Origin: Patellaria atrata CBS 101060
Lineage: Eukaryota > Ascomycota > Dothideomycetes > Patellariales > Patellariaceae
NCBI GenBank assembly: GCA_010093705.1
Contig: MU006096.1
Coordinates: 1,318,483 to 1,382,482, forward strand
DNA: 64,000 nt
Direction of reading: 5' to 3'
Part shown: positions 21,705 through 34,207 of the stretch, in pieces
How the letters are laid out: every line of letters begins with the position of its first letter
How positions within the stretch are numbered: the stretch's first letter is position 1
Translations under genes and position numbers: made by a program
Notes under the pieces: model-generated
What the model was told of the DNA's origin: nothing
Databases searched by the model: none
Seen by the model: only the letters and a program-made list of their open reading frames with translations

Positions 21705-24398
21705 TCAAGGCTGGGACGTCTGAGAGGTCCTACTCGGCCTTCTGCTTTGATTAGGAGAATTACGCTTCGATTTTGGTATGTCGAGGAGCTTCGCGCTACC
21801 CGCACTAAGCTGGCGAGAATGTCTCTTTCCAAGATCGATACTCTGTGCGCGTTCGATCCGCCAACCAGGTTCCGGAGATGGCATGTCATCCGTCGGTGAG
21901 TCTTTATCCGTGGAACCGCCAATAGGAGATGATTCGGGAGACTCATCGCCAGGGTGAAACTCGTTCAGGAGGCCTTCTCGAGACTTTACCCTAGCATTAT
22001 GGCGAACCACTGTAGGTTGGCGAGCAACTGTCGAATGGATAATCTCATCAGCAGCGGAGGTTTCAGTAGGACTGTTGCGCGGTTCTTCTTCGCCCTCGGA
22101 GTCCGGATCTCGCATAGATGCTATAGCAGTGCTGCTCGCCTTTCGAGCAATACCGGACTGAGTGGATTTCCGATGGTCGTCGGGCTGAGGTGTCAACCGA
22201 CGGAAATATTCATCATCAGGAATTCCCAGTTCCTCATAAGAAGCGTTGAACTCCTCGGCATGCCGTGAAACCTGCCCAGACCCTGCACTTTGCCTGTGAG
22301 CTGCGGCTGGTGATCGTTTCACAGGCTTGCCGGACAACCATGAACCTTCGGAATCTATCGAGGCGAGAGATTGGGACATGAGTGCAGACGCTCGGCCATT
22401 GGGACTGACGGGAGAGTCAGTACGAGCATTCTGCGTAGTATCCTCAAGTGAACCGTTCCTTGCAGGTGAGCCATGACCGGTCTTTATGTTTGCGGGCTGC
22501 TGGTACCCTCTACGGGCGGCGATTGCTTTCGCTCCAGATGATGTCGCTTCAGGAGACTGAACTCGGGAATCTGGCGGTGACAAAGGAAGTTCCGGTAAAT
22601 CTTCCCTGAATATTGACCGTGTCCGCATTGGCGTACCAGACGCCCTTCGAATAGCCTGTTGCTGCAGGAATGCTGGAGGAGGCTGACGGGACATGGATTC
22701 TCTTGATGTATTTGAGAATGACACTTCAGAAGGTGTAGTACGACCATGGTCGAGCGACACTTTCTTGTTGGTACCCCTTCGGAAGAAGGAAGTCCATCCG
22801 CTATGACGACGTGAACTAGCTTCCGACGCTCGTCTAATCGTCGTCGAGTCAGCCGTGCGTGTAGTGGTCGCTTCGGAAACACGACGAGGAGTTTCAGATC
22901 GCCGCCTCTCTATGTCGAGGGTATGTGAGGACTCCGGTGGTGGAGTGGGAGCAGGGCGGACAGCTCCCGTAACGGTTGGAGGTGCTATTCGGGACAACTC
23001 AGCAACTTGTGAGATGTTTGATGGACCTCTTGTATGTTGTGTCGGCGATGATGGTGGTGACATATTAGGTTGAGAGTATCTCACAGCTTGTGCGGTCGCG
23101 AGTACAGGTTCCTCGAAAGGTGATTCGAGCGGTAGTGGTGTTGGGAGTTCTGATTGAGGTGTTTGAGGCGGTTGAGGCGGATCCGTGAATGGATTGGTAA
23201 GTGTTTGCACTTGTGTCTCAACACTGTCGATGACCATTTTATCCTCTGGAGGGGTAGACGGCCTATCCTCAATTCCTAGACCAACTGTTTTCTGCTGCTG
23301 TTCCTTCGCAAGACGTTTCTGTTCTCTGCGCAATTCCTTCAGTCTCAACTTCTCAGCCCTCCTTTCTAACTTCAGCCGTAGCTTTTCATCATCTAATCTT
23401 CCTTTCTTCTCTTTTCTGCGTTTATCTCGTTCCAATGCTTCTCTAAGAGCTCCTGCGTCCAGAGTGTCCGCTAGATCATCCACCCTTTTCGACTTCTTAA
23501 GCGCGTCATTGTCAAGAATCGGTGTTCTGGCGCGCCTGGATCCGGTACGAGGTGGTGTATTATGGAGAGACGGTTGATGATGGTGTTCCCCGCTGGAATA
23601 TGAAGCTCCGTAAGACAGTCGAATTGTAGGTCGTGGAGAGAAAACATCTAAAGCACTAATTCGAAAGGCGCGGGGTTCCGAACCGCTGGACATGGACGAG
23701 TGAACGGATTCTTCGAGTTGCGGGAGCTGTATTTCCGATGTTGAATGTCTATTCGCTCCACTACGCATTTTCTTACTCTCCCTTCTGAAAAGACCGCCAG
23801 AATATGTGGCTGGCCGTTTCATACGGACCGGCCCACTCATAGCACGGATTTCCTCCTCTCGTGCATGATCATCTTTTCTCTTTTTGCTGGATTGTCTTCG
23901 TGGTAGTCCCGAGTCGCGCGTGCTTCTTTTGCTGCGTAGAGTTGCCGGTCGTTGCAACTTGCCACGCTCTCTTGCCGTTGGTATACTGGAATCCGATCCG
24001 GAATTTTGACGGTAATTGTATGGGGTGTTACTAGTTTGTTCTTTGGAGACGCTCCGTAGGTGAGGACCTGTTCCAACCTCTTTGTGGTTCGGAAGAGCGG
24101 CGACATTATCTTTGCTGCCCAACATCAGAGGTTGCTTTTCCTTCTCTGACATATTGGTATCGATCGGAGAGAAGTCCGACGAATCGCGTGGCCCGATATC
24201 CTTTTTCATCGATGATCTCCTCTTTCTCTTGCTATCTCTTCGACTGGGTCGTCGCCCCAATCGTTGTGAGTCAGGCATGGTGGAGGCGCGTTGGTCTACG
24301 GACAATGACAGAGGCTTTTTTCCTTCGAGAACAGACTCGGGATCGACTCTGCTACGATTGCCACCATGCTTGCTGCGACCGAAAGGCCACATCGGCAT
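21705..24398 (-). CDS. Large disordered Ser/Arg-rich fungal protein, unknown function
   Basis: This is an 897-residue intronless frame from ATG (MPMWPFGRSKHGG). I do not recognise a catalytic or folded domain. It is rich in Ser, Arg, Lys and Pro throughout, with many RRxS-type sites that could be kinase targets. A strongly charged coiled coil lies at residues ~310-375 (alternating Glu/Lys/Arg, with LRLKLERRAEK). The N-terminal third has several basic clusters (KRKRRSS, SSKKRK) that could act as nuclear signals. The uninterrupted length and normal codon use support a real gene. A signalling scaffold or cytoskeletal role is only a guess. Its ATG faces a long 3.2-kb upstream spacer. Confidence 0.7.
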   Translation of the reverse strand: MPMWPFGRSKHGGNRSRVDPESVLEGKKPLSLSVDQRASTMPDSQRLGRRPSRRDSKRKRRSSMKKDIGPRDSSDFSPIDTNMSEKEKQPLMLGSKDNVAALPNHKEVGTGPHLRSVSKEQTSNTPYNYRQNSGSDSSIPTARERGKLQRPATLRSKRSTRDSGLPRRQSSKKRKDDHAREEEIRAMSGPVRMKRPATYSGGLFRRESKKMRSGANRHSTSEIQLPQLEESVHSSMSSGSEPRAFRISALDVFSPRPTIRLSYGASYSSGEHHHQPSLHNTPPRTGSRRARTPILDNDALKKSKRVDDLADTLDAGALREALERDKRRKEKKGRLDDEKLRLKLERRAEKLRLKELRREQKRLAKEQQQKTVGLGIEDRPSTPPEDKMVIDSVETQVQTLTNPFTDPPQPPQTPQSELPTPLPLESPFEEPVLATAQAVRYSQPNMSPPSSPTQHTRGPSNISQVAELSRIAPPTVTGAVRPAPTPPPESSHTLDIERRRSETPRRVSEATTTRTADSTTIRRASEASSRRHSGWTSFFRRGTNKKVSLDHGRTTPSEVSFSNTSRESMSRQPPPAFLQQQAIRRASGTPMRTRSIFREDLPELPLSPPDSRVQSPEATSSGAKAIAARRGYQQPANIKTGHGSPARNGSLEDTTQNARTDSPVSPNGRASALMSQSLASIDSEGSWLSGKPVKRSPAAAHRQSAGSGQVSRHAEEFNASYEELGIPDDEYFRRLTPQPDDHRKSTQSGIARKASSTAIASMRDPDSEGEEEPRNSPTETSAADEIIHSTVARQPTVVRHNARVKSREGLLNEFHPGDESPESSPIGGSTDKDSPTDDMPSPEPGWRIERAQSIDLGKRHSRQLSAGSAKLLDIPKSKRNSPNQSRRPSRTSQTSQP

Positions 24399-27300
24399 CG
24401 TGGTAAGAATGCCCGATTACTACCGCCAACAATTTCTACGTTGCGGGGGGTTTGTGGAGTGATGCAGCATGGACACGGCAGGTGCGATGACGCGCAATTG
24501 AGGTGTCGTGTGGTGGAAAGGGACGAAAGTGGTGTAGAGCGGTCGTGCAAATGTCGAAAATCCGTAGCACTCGTGTGAAATGGGCTTGTCCCTAGTATAT
24601 CTTCATGACTGTTGCGCCTTGTCTTCAATAAGCTGGGCTTGACGAGTGGTTCGAAAGAGGCGCGGAGAAAGTTTTGTAACGTCTGTTGGTGCGAAGCCAC
24701 CCTTCCCGGGAGTATCCGTCTGATGCAGCGGAGAGGTGTCAATAGTCGATATGTTCGATGAATGGTGAAGAGAGGATGTCGTGAAAGGAGACTAAAGAAT
24801 ATGGCCACTGCAGAGAGATGGAGTCTGTGGAGAATTGTGGGAGTGTGGGTGTTGTGTGTGAGGATGTGTTGGAAGTCTTCGTTGTCGCACTCAGGTAAGG
24901 AACGGTGGAAAGGGCTATGCAAGGGCGGGGCGGGATTGGCTGGGATGGAAGGAGCGACTGGCTACCTTTTTGGGGCTCCTTTTCGCCTTCCTTGGGGGGG
25001 ACACAACGGCTACCTGTTATAGATTTTGCGGGTAGGAAGACAGAAAAGCAGATGCTGTCATAAGGACAAGGACTTATTTTATTCTGGGCCTTCTCTTTTT
25101 CCTCTTTTCTCTATTCTCTCTAAAATGAACGCGGGCCTGCCTTGCTTTTTGCTTCTTTTTAGGATTAACCCCATACACCCACGAGGAAAAAGATCGGTAT
25201 ACCTTGTAACTCTTGGACAAGCCGTCGTCTGTGGCTGGCATAAGGGCCGATCCAATGCAATCCAACCTAATAATGCAATCCATCAACCGCGGATGTATTG
25301 AAGACAAGCCTAGTACCAGGAACTATGATCATCAACATTTGTTCTTTCAAACCGTGCCATGTACTGCATCTACAGTATGCTATTCTTAATTTATTATCAT
25401 TGTCTTGTACAGCGCGGCGTGGAGCTGAGAGTTGGGGTGCAGATGCGCTCTTCGATAAGATACTGCACAACCCAACGGGCGGGAAATGGTCTGGTAAGGC
25501 CGGGGCGGCAGAGGTCTGTGAGTGTTCTGAGCGCGACGGAGCAACGGTTTGAGGGGGACAACTGGGGAGACAACGGGCACAGATGGCCTGGCCGCTGGGA
25601 ACGCCACCTCGAATCCCGCTCGGATTTCCCGTCTCTGATCGGTTCTGTATTCTGTAACGCGCTACGGGAGATGGCAAAAGCCAGTGAAAAGGCATCGAGA
25701 TTCATCAAATATTCATATGGTCTCTATCACTATAGCTGTCCGAATCAGGCACGCAAAATAGGAAGACGTGTCAAATCGGTCCAGCACGTCCAGGCAGGCA
25801 GTGAGTAACAGTGCAGAATAGGTACATCTGTCGTTCAAGCACCGTCTAGATGTCTGCGCATTTCAGTACCACGGATTACTGGTTGGATTCCTACAGCTGA
25901 CCTTATTCTGGCTTCTTGCGCACCCTCTAGAGCTATCAGCCAACATTAGCACCCCTCCACTCCCCTCACAAAACACCACTGCTCTCCTCGGTTTCGATCA
26001 CGAGCTCTATGAAAGTAAACAGATGGCGCAAAAAAGGGCCAAAGTTAGAATGACAGCACAATTTACTGGTAATACGAGTACGAATCAATGGACAGGCCTA
26101 CTTCTTCCAAGTCTCGCCTGTTCATGCCTCTCCGCTTGGTCATCTGCTCTTGCTGATCTTCCCATCATCAACCACTAACTGGTCCCGCCTCTCCATAACT
26201 CTTCACGCTGCTCTGTGGCTGAAAAGAATATTCCCCCCGGATGGATGTACATCAACATTCCCCGAAATGGAGGACACTTCTGGTGAAAGTTGGACTTTGA
26301 CGTCGCAGATTTGCCTCTGACCTGCAATACCCTTCACGCCAATCAGACAGCAGAAGACGTCAATTCTACAAAGCCGAAACATGGCACATATCTCTCCATC
26401 TTACAATCATAACATCATCAATCTCTCTTCCTCTCAATCATACATCATCATCGAAATGTGATCTCACAAGTCGAAACAGAGGGCTTTCTCATCACAAAAC
26501 TCACCACCGTAAGCAATTAAAAGAGCACATTTCACCCAAGGGCACTCCCTTTTACGGCTAACATTGCTCGAACCACCCAAACACCTTTCATGCACTCTAT
26601 CAACGGTTTTGCGACCTGGCCGCACTTGATACGGCAGTTTCTAATATAACTTCATCTGCAACTCAACAGCGGTAAGGAGAAGAACCAACTCCCCAATCGA
26701 GCCACCGCGCTTCGCAAAGTGCATGCAGATCTTCGCAACAAACGGTCTTCACCATGCAGCACACGTGCATCTGACAGATTATTGACTGACTGCATCTCCT
26801 GCCGCACGACGTGGCAATATCCTGCGGAGAGAACTTCTCAAGAGAAGATGGTGAACGACAAACCCTCTTTTTTTTTTTTCTCCATCACGTGGTTTTCTTT
26901 TTCTCTTTTTATTTTTTTCTTTTTTTTCCTTCTCTTGCACATCGGGCCATTTTCTTATTTCTGTTCATTTCTAGTCGATTCGTTATTCTTAGCCAACACG
27001 GGGCACTCGGCAGAATCGCATACTGTGTGTAGTGTGCGAATAGGCTCTTCTTTGTCACGTGCAAGGCATCCCGATGTTGTCGTCTGATATCTCCTTCTTC
27101 ACAGTAACCTCCTTATCACCTCTATCCTACAGTATAGACCACAAGACAACGGGAGGAATAGATCATCGTTAGATGGAATAAGTAGCAACAGTAGTGCTGT
27201 TACTGAGGAGATGGTATCAGTAAACTCATAGCGATATAAATCCAAAAAAAAAACATCCAAAAAAAAACATGAAAAAAACAAACAAAAAAAAAAAACCCTT

Positions 27301-27591
27301 CCAACGTGATTTCGATATCATAACAGAGAGATAATACCGGACACTGAGGTTGGCATACACCATAGCGCCTCCTTCCAACCAGAAGACCGATTCATGGTCC
27401 CAGATGAGGTACGCAGAGTCATCCTGTTCTACAGTACCACTTCCATCCAAGCCAATACAATCCAATCCGATCCAATCCCAAGCACATTAATCATGGCAAA
27501 CACCTCTCCGTGCACACGCAGATACCAAGACACGTAAAATCCAAACCCATATCTGGACCCCCCTTTCCCCCATCTTTCCCCAACGCTCCCC
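24399..27591. other. Long gene-free spacer, about 3.2 kb
   Basis: No coding region is supported. It should hold the promoter and 5' untranslated region of the disordered-protein gene and the 3' flank of Nuf2. Homopolymer-rich DNA lies at 26868-26940 (T runs) and 27240-27297 (A runs). Overlapping frames around 25270-25810 occur on both strands at once, and none has a recognisable motif. A noncoding transcript cannot be excluded. Confidence 0.4.
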
Positions 27592-29058
27592 TTACACAAC
27601 ACTCTGCTCCATCTCCGTGATATAAAGTCTAATATGCGCCTCCATCTTCGCATACTCCTCCCTCGCCCCCGCAACCTCACTCTCCAACGCATCCCTCAAC
27701 TCCGCCATCTTCTTCTCAATCTGCTCAATGCGGACCCTCCTCCTCTCGACCTCCCGTGCCTTCTCCCCCCTCTCCTCACTCAACCTCCCATGCACGCCCC
27801 TCAACTCCTCCATCCGTCTCCGTGCCGCGTCAGCCTTATCCTCCGCCCCCTGCCTCAGCTTCCCCGTGCGTGCGGCGATGTTGGCGAGCTGCTTCGCCAG
27901 CAGACGTTCCTGGCGCTCGATGTCGCGGACGTGCGCCGAGCGCGAGGACAGCGCATCTCTGTGGCGAGCCGCCTTCTGAAGCTCTTCCTCCTCGCGGCCG
28001 AGGTCGGTCGAGAGATCGGTGAGGAGACGGAGGAGGGAGTAGACGTCAGCGGTGAGAACGGCAAAGGTGTCGGCGGAGGCACCCAGCGCCCTGGTACGCC
28101 GGTCGAGGGCTTCGATGGCGTGTTTGTCCGTCGTGAGGGAGGCGTTGAGGTCGCGGAGGTTACTTTCGAGGGCTGCGGGGGACTGTTGCGTGTATGGGCG
28201 GAGTTTGGAGGCTTCTTGTTTCACGAGGAGTGTTTGAGTGGTTTGCGCCTCAAGGTGCGATTTCAGTCGTTTCTGCTCCTCGCGGAGCCGTTCCAGTTTC
28301 TCGGCTACGCGCTCCTGCCCGTTTTTCAGGTCGATCAGCCGTTGTTTCAGCTCGGTGTTTTTGCGCTCTTTTTCGCGCATCGCCGCTTCCGTTGCTTTCC
28401 GGTTGCGCTCGAGGTCGCTGAGGACGGTGTTGAGGTTGGCGTTGTCGGTGTAGAGCTGCTCGATCCGGAGTTTGGTCCTCTCTGCTTTGTTGAAGTGCTC
28501 GTCGATCACACCCGTCTGGCTCTCCCTGAACCGGATGAAGTTGATGATGTAGCTGAATATCTTGACCAGCCGCCCGTGACTCGGTTTGTACAGATCGTTA
28601 AATGTGAAATCAGGTATGCCGCATTCTGCTAGTAGTTTCCTGAGAACGACGAAGAAGCCCATGAGATCGCGCGTGTCGGCTGTGAAGATGCGGTCGGCGT
28701 CGGGCCCGCATAAATCCTCGGCGGCTGCTTTCATGGCCGGCGCAACGACTTCCCGCGTCGTGTTCATGAGCAGCTCGGCGAACCATTCGAAGACCTTTTG
28801 GATGAGCTGTGGTTGAGGCTTTTGCAGGTCTGCGACGGTGAAGTTGACGCCAATGTCGCTGATACAGCCGGCGATTTCTCTGTCGGGCTGGTGATAATGT
28901 TAGAATGCTTATTTGATTTGGGTCATGTTGGGAATTTGAGAGCATGGAAGGGATTGGAAGCGTACCAGTGTCATGAATGCATCGCTTTCTTCTTGTTGAC
29001 GTCGTTGATTGTTGTTCGAGGTGCCGCGCGCGGTACTCATGCGCCCGTGGAAATCCAT
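27592..29058 (-). CDS. NUF2: Kinetochore protein Nuf2 (Ndc80 complex)
   Basis: Exon 1 is 29058-28966 and exon 2 is 28887-27592; a 78-nt intron with CTAACATTATCACCAG joins FMTL to PDREIAG. The product has 462 residues. Nuf2 pairs with Ndc80 in the outer kinetochore complex that binds spindle microtubules. The N-terminal calponin-homology domain (~30-165) shows family landmarks: FTVADLQKP, VFEWFAELLMN, DLMGFFVVLRKLLAECGI, DLYKP, and IINFIRFRES. From ~170 to the end it is a continuous coiled coil. The length equals that of fungal orthologues. The gene is markedly GC-rich compared with its AT-rich flanks. Bqt4 lies 734 bp upstream on the same strand. Confidence 0.95.
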
Positions 29059-29791
29059 GGTTATAAATATCGATCCAAGTATTATTGCTCGCTCTGGTCG
29101 TTTTGTTATATTAGAGCAGTATCTTAAAGCCGGGTGCGTCGAAAATTGAAGTTAAGGTTGGCTCTTGGCTGCGCGTAAACAAACAACCTGAAGCGGTTGC
29201 GGGGATATACCGCTATCACGTGACTGTAAACATGTTATCATTGGAATCATTTAATTCACGATAGCTTTTCAAAACCAAGATTACAAATTCCTACAAAGTC
29301 CCTACAGCCAAACTAAAACAGATAAAGTACCACACTCAATGGTTGAAACAATCCGGAGAAGAAGTGGTTTAGATAGATCGTTTCTTAGAATGTGTTTCTC
29401 CTCCACCGTTGCACCTTGGAAGATGCAGTCCCTTTTTCTCCTCCCTGCCTACCCTACGTCCATCGCTGCCGCCCAATCAACAAATCAGGTAAACAAAACA
29501 CAACTGGGGAATATGAAGGTGTTGCAGAAAACGCCGGTTCCAAGTGGTTGAAGGGAAGGAAAAAGAGGCTTTGAGCGATGGCAATGAGACATAGGAAAGG
29601 TTGATATCGAGAAGCGAACTGACTACGACGACAGGAGAGAAAGAGATGGAAAATCTCGGAATCGGCGGAAGTCAAGAAGAGATACGTCATCATAGGAAGT
29701 GGCCTTCATTATTATGAAAGTACCATTACTGGAAAATATATGTCAGTGACTCTGGTAAAAATTTAAGAAAAGATGATATGGTGATATCAAC
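29059..29791. other. Spacer between Nuf2 and Bqt4
   Basis: This 733-bp gap between tandem minus-strand genes should contain the Nuf2 promoter and the Bqt4 terminator. Small plus-strand frames at 29339-29574 lack coding character. Confidence 0.5.
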
Positions 29792-31307
29792 TTACCTTGA
29801 ACCAAACCCCACTACTCTATAAGAAATATGGTACGATAGCACTATGGACTGTTAAAACCCAGCGATATCATAACGGGATGTTGAGAATACTCACCCTATA
29901 GCCAAAGTAGCTCCAATTCCCAACGCGGCCCTAAACCGCACCTTATCCTTTCTTGTCTCCTCCACCACCTTCGCCTTCTTAGCAGGCGCCTCTAATGGCC
30001 TTTCTCCATCTTCATCCATTTCTACCTCCTCTGCTTTCCGTTTGCTCCGCTTGGTTGGTTTAAGCGTATCAGATCGCGACGACTCAAGCTTCTTTGCCTC
30101 TTCAACCATCTCCGTAGCCTTCGCAAGCATCGCTTCTGGCGACTCTGGGAGTGGCAAAGTAGGTGCATCGGCCGGCATGTCAATCTTGACCGCGGTGGTA
30201 GTCGTCTCTACATCACCGTTCTTTTCTACGGTCTCGTCGACTTGGACGCGAATGGTCTCAGGCGGGAGAGTATCAGGCTGCGGGGTGGGTGTTACTTCAC
30301 CGTTGACGCTTTCAGACACGACGGATTCGGTCGCTTGAGAAACCTCAGTGCCATTCTCTAGCGCAATTTGTAAAGCCGATGATGCTATGGAAGCCGCAGA
30401 TGGCTCTGTCTTAGCCACCTTCTTCACGCGAGGTTTACGAGGTGATGCGATCTTACGACTAGGCGTCGCGATCTTAGATGGAGACACCGAGCGCATTTCG
30501 CGTTTGCTCCTCCTTACGGAAGCTGTGTTAGCAGACTGAGGAGGTAGGAGCGCGCCCTTCTCTGGTAGAACGAATTTGGGTGGTGTCGCGATATCGTGTT
30601 TCTTATCTTTCGTACCGGGTTCAATAGCTTCTGGGTCGAGTAGTGCGACGATCCAAGTTGTCATGCCATATTCTTCGGCTAATTTCAGAGCTGTATGAAG
30701 GGTCAGGAACGAAATGTGCCGACCGAGATCGGATGGTGCGTACCTTGTTCGGGCGCGATCCAAACGTTACCTGCGACCTCTTCAGGGCCAGAGGTGGGAA
30801 GGTTTTTGTGGTATTTACGCTCCGTTTCCTCTTCTTCACTAGAGGCCCACGGGAATGCGGCTTTGAACATGCCCGTCGCGCTTATAAAACCGTCACTGCT
30901 CCTACGCTGTGAATTTCTCGAGTTAACCGCCGTTGTGAATGGAATTTCCTTGCGCGTTCCCTACCATTAAAAAGTAAGATTCCGGATATGCATTATTCTT
31001 CTGCAGAGAAAATATTCCTGAGCCCTTCAAGTCCTTCGGGAGAGGTACTCGAAGGTGCGCATAATCAAAGACTCCGAGATTCTCTGAACGCGATGAAGGG
31101 GTGACGCCAATCTGACCAGGTCGGACGGAAAGGTTCGTTTGTCCTAATCTTCGTCGTTCGACAAGTATTTCGACTATTGAATTAAAGTGAGCGATGTCAT
31201 CTTCGGTATAGATTTGAGCGCCCATTGAGGACATTCTTACCTTGAGGTGTATGCTCCGGCGCAATCAGAGGATTCCGTAGAGCGGGAAGTTGCCGCTTAT
31301 GAACCAT
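29792..31307 (-). CDS. BQT4: Bqt4-like KilA-N/APSES-fold inner nuclear membrane protein
   Basis: Five exons (31307-31241, 31173-30965, 30906-30744, 30690-29895, 29816-29792) give 419 residues with all phases consistent. The N-terminal ~150 residues carry a KilA-N type DNA-binding fold: [31 protein letters not shown], then [17 protein letters not shown]. This layout matches fission-yeast Bqt4, which anchors telomeres to the inner nuclear membrane and helps form the meiotic bouquet. The middle is disordered, with basic SPSK/TPSRK repeats. The C-terminus is a short hydrophobic tail ([18 protein letters not shown]) suited to membrane anchoring. Its last residues come from a 25-nt terminal exon, which is the least certain part; other 3' splices are possible. 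The fold call is firm, the Bqt4 orthology probable. Confidence 0.8.
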
Positions 31308-33047
31308 TTTGACACTCTATAAGGATGTTTCTAGCAATTCCGATGCTTAATTCGACAATGCGATGGCGTTGAAAGTCCACAATGGTAAAAGATACCTCTG
31401 ATGGTGTACCTTTGCGCGCGAACCGGTGAGGACAGGTCAGCGTTCCCCCTGTCGCAGAGCGAATCGGACGTCAAACAAAAACGGCCGTGACAAGGCGAGA
31501 GCTATCGTCCATCAACCCAATGGAGGATCAGATAGGAAGAATTTGTATATTCTCGAGAGTAATACAAAGTATAAGTGGTGGACAGCAGTAGTGTTGAGAA
31601 GAATTGGACGAAGCTTTGATGCTCATTCAGTGTCATTCAGGCTACTCCCTACCTAGAACTTAGCACTTTTCACTGCCGAATGGGCTGGAAGGCTGGGCGG
31701 TGGTTGGTTCAAATGATGGTGCGGAGGAACGTGTCCAACAGGGTCTGGTCAAACTTCCCCCCAACTTCCCCCACAACCAAGAAGACATCACCCTCGAGAA
31801 CAGTCCCGAGTTGAAATTACCATCTACCTGCATCATGTATCACAATGGGATAGCAGAGTGATTTAATTGATGCATTCACTAGACCGCGTAAAGTAAGCAA
31901 GTAGAACTAAGCTGATGGTCCGAGAACCGGTTCTCCTCAAGGATACTATCTTAGTACACTAGGTGTTTTAAGGGGAGAAGTATTGAAAGGGTCTCCTTTG
32001 TTCACGATAAGATCTTACTGTGTCCTATTGTTTCATGATACAATAAAATACCTGTAGTATGTTAATCATTCTTGAAGAATTGTGGTAAAGAAACAGGAAC
32101 CCCCTTTCCAACCATATCCCTTTCCCCTATTTGAGCACTCCTCACTTACCGTGGGTTTCCCCTAATTCCATCTCTGCGCTCTACCGCACAAGAAAAGGAT
32201 ACATGTCGTGTTCCAACAATTCCATCAAACTAATAGTATACATACGCTTATTGCACACCCTCCTCTATACGGCGTCTCTAGCTTTCCTGTACAGGAAACT
32301 CCTAAATATACGGGAGACCCTTAACCGTACAGACAGTAGAGGATGTTTGATGCTGCGAAAGAAATAATCTCCTACTTGTTGTTTAGAGGATTCGTACGAC
32401 TTCAGATGGCATACCGTCCTGATGATTCTTCCAGTCACCAAAACTTCGATATTACTTAGAAGAGATACCTCTACGCTGATCATAACAGTTTCGAAGTAGC
32501 AAACTCAGTGCGGAGGTTGTTGATAAAGGGAAATCAGATCGATATTCACCTATGAATCCAATGTGGTTTCAAATGAGTTTTCATTATGATATTATACAGT
32601 AGATTTTTTCATAGCTATACTGCCTTTATCAACCTTTTAGAAAAGAACATGATGTTGATGATGTATAGGGATATGATATAAAACTTGAGGCTCATTGCAG
32701 GGCATCTTAAAAAAGGAGATAGAAATGAATGATACATATTCCGATCAAGGATTGTCAGAGCGCCTAGAATAAGAACATGAATCAATTGATGTTGCAGCTC
32801 TTGGTGCCTACCGGTTTAAGTTGGGTATTGGCCCGCCAATCCTGCTAACTGCCTCTCACTTTTCTGATATAAGAGCCATGAAAACTGCCTGGAGTAACAG
32901 CCGAAACCTACTAATCATGATAATCAGCAATTGTATGAAGCGTGAGAGTTGTCGATAAGGAATGAACATACAGAAGCGGCCACTCTGTGGACTTCGGGGG
33001 CGCCAATCATAAATCACTGAGTCTGAAAGTTGTGTTGACCTATCAGG
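31308..33047. other. Intergenic region, about 1.7 kb
   Basis: No gene is supported. The Bqt4 promoter should lie at the left end. The right part (32480-33000) is AT-rich with short frames on both strands and no coding signal. Confidence 0.45.
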
Positions 33048-33580
33048 TTATCGAGTAGGCAGATCGTGGACACCATGATATATATTTGTCTCGAGGTCAT
33101 CTGATGTTGTGATGTCGAACGATATGCAGGGGAACCAAAACCAGAACCCATATTTTTGAATCGGGTATGGGAGCCATTCCAATGGGGGCATCAATCCATG
33201 AATTGTTAACGCTGTGCAATTTCCAAAACGTGCCGCTAACTCTATGTTCATAAATTGTGGTCCGCTGGTGAGAAATACCGCAAACTCATGGTTAGTTCGG
33301 AACACCAGAAGGTCCATTTTATGTAAGATAGTTCCTTGAAACCAAAAGTCGAGCTGACTACCGTAACTAGAAATTCTTTCCTCCAAGAGAGCGTTGCCCA
33401 TTGTGAATGCATTGGCATTATCGTCTTTTTCGAGCCGCGAAAGGAATTTATTGGGAGGTATCTCAGCACACTCGAGAAGAATATAAAACACCGATTTGTA
33501 TGGTGTGATTGCGGTCCCCCCGAAGTAAAAGAAGGACGAATGTCGATTCCATCTTCATATCTGGCTGAAGTTAGGGCAAG
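33048..33580 (-). CDS. Doubtful hypothetical ORF, possibly a relic exon
   Basis: An open minus frame of about 170 codons has no in-frame ATG at its head: its first potential start is GTG at 33491, and the frame is open back to ~33567. The translation is rich in Phe and Trp (FWFWFP, LDFWFQG) and resembles coding sequence, but I recognise no family. A possible acceptor (CTTCAG) lies near 33580, so it could be the last exon of a small gene or a decayed remnant. The surrounding DNA is AT-rich. Confidence 0.25.
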
Positions 33581-33647
33581 GATAGGTCCGGTTACTAGAC
33601 TCATACGCCTATTAATCTCCTCCATTCCTCCTGCATCATCGATGTGA

Positions 33648-34207
33648 ACCCCCTGGTGCCATCTTCGAGACTATTTCGTGCTCTGTAGTAGCAAGGCACA
33701 GGAAATCCTTTCATACACCCAAAGGGGGTTGCAGTCAGCTGGACCTAGGGGACTTGTTTGCGACTGGTGGGGCTTTCTGAGGCTTAGTCTTCCGTCAGTT
33801 CAGATATACTTCATAGAACCTTAGGGGGTTATACCTATACAATTCTGGGAGTAGTGGTACAGTTCGGACAATCCGTACGCATACCGTACGGTGGGGGTTT
33901 GTTGGTGACCGTTTGACTATGAGCGAGCTCAGGTATGGATTCCGTACATTGATGGAAAGTATCTGTACAGCAGGTCCATGTCGAGGAGTGAGGTCGGGAA
34001 TAGTAGCAGGAGCGATTTATTCTAAATGCTGTTGTAAATAGTAGTCTGCAAGAACAATGAAAAGGATGCTCTTTGGAAATTGAAATGCAACTGGAAGGAA
34101 GATCTCACGCGTATCTATATCGACAGTGACTTAATTTCAAACAGTGATACATTCTGTCTATGGCATTCTCTCTACGCCTGCGGCTATATGATGAACAAGG
34201 AATCAAT
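33648..34207. other. Spacer downstream of Rho-GDI
   Basis: About 560 bp with no gene seen. It is the 3' flank of Rho-GDI and contains several CCGTAC/GTACGG words around 33870-33950. Confidence 0.4.

Noticed and set aside
25267-25808. Overlapping frames of 80-150 codons on both strands
   Set aside because: Both strands are open at once and neither translation shows a domain or splice context. Treated as promoter or leader of the large disordered-protein gene.
26719-27087. 122-codon plus frame rich in Phe
   Set aside because: The Phe runs come from T homopolymers, and the frame has no coding bias.
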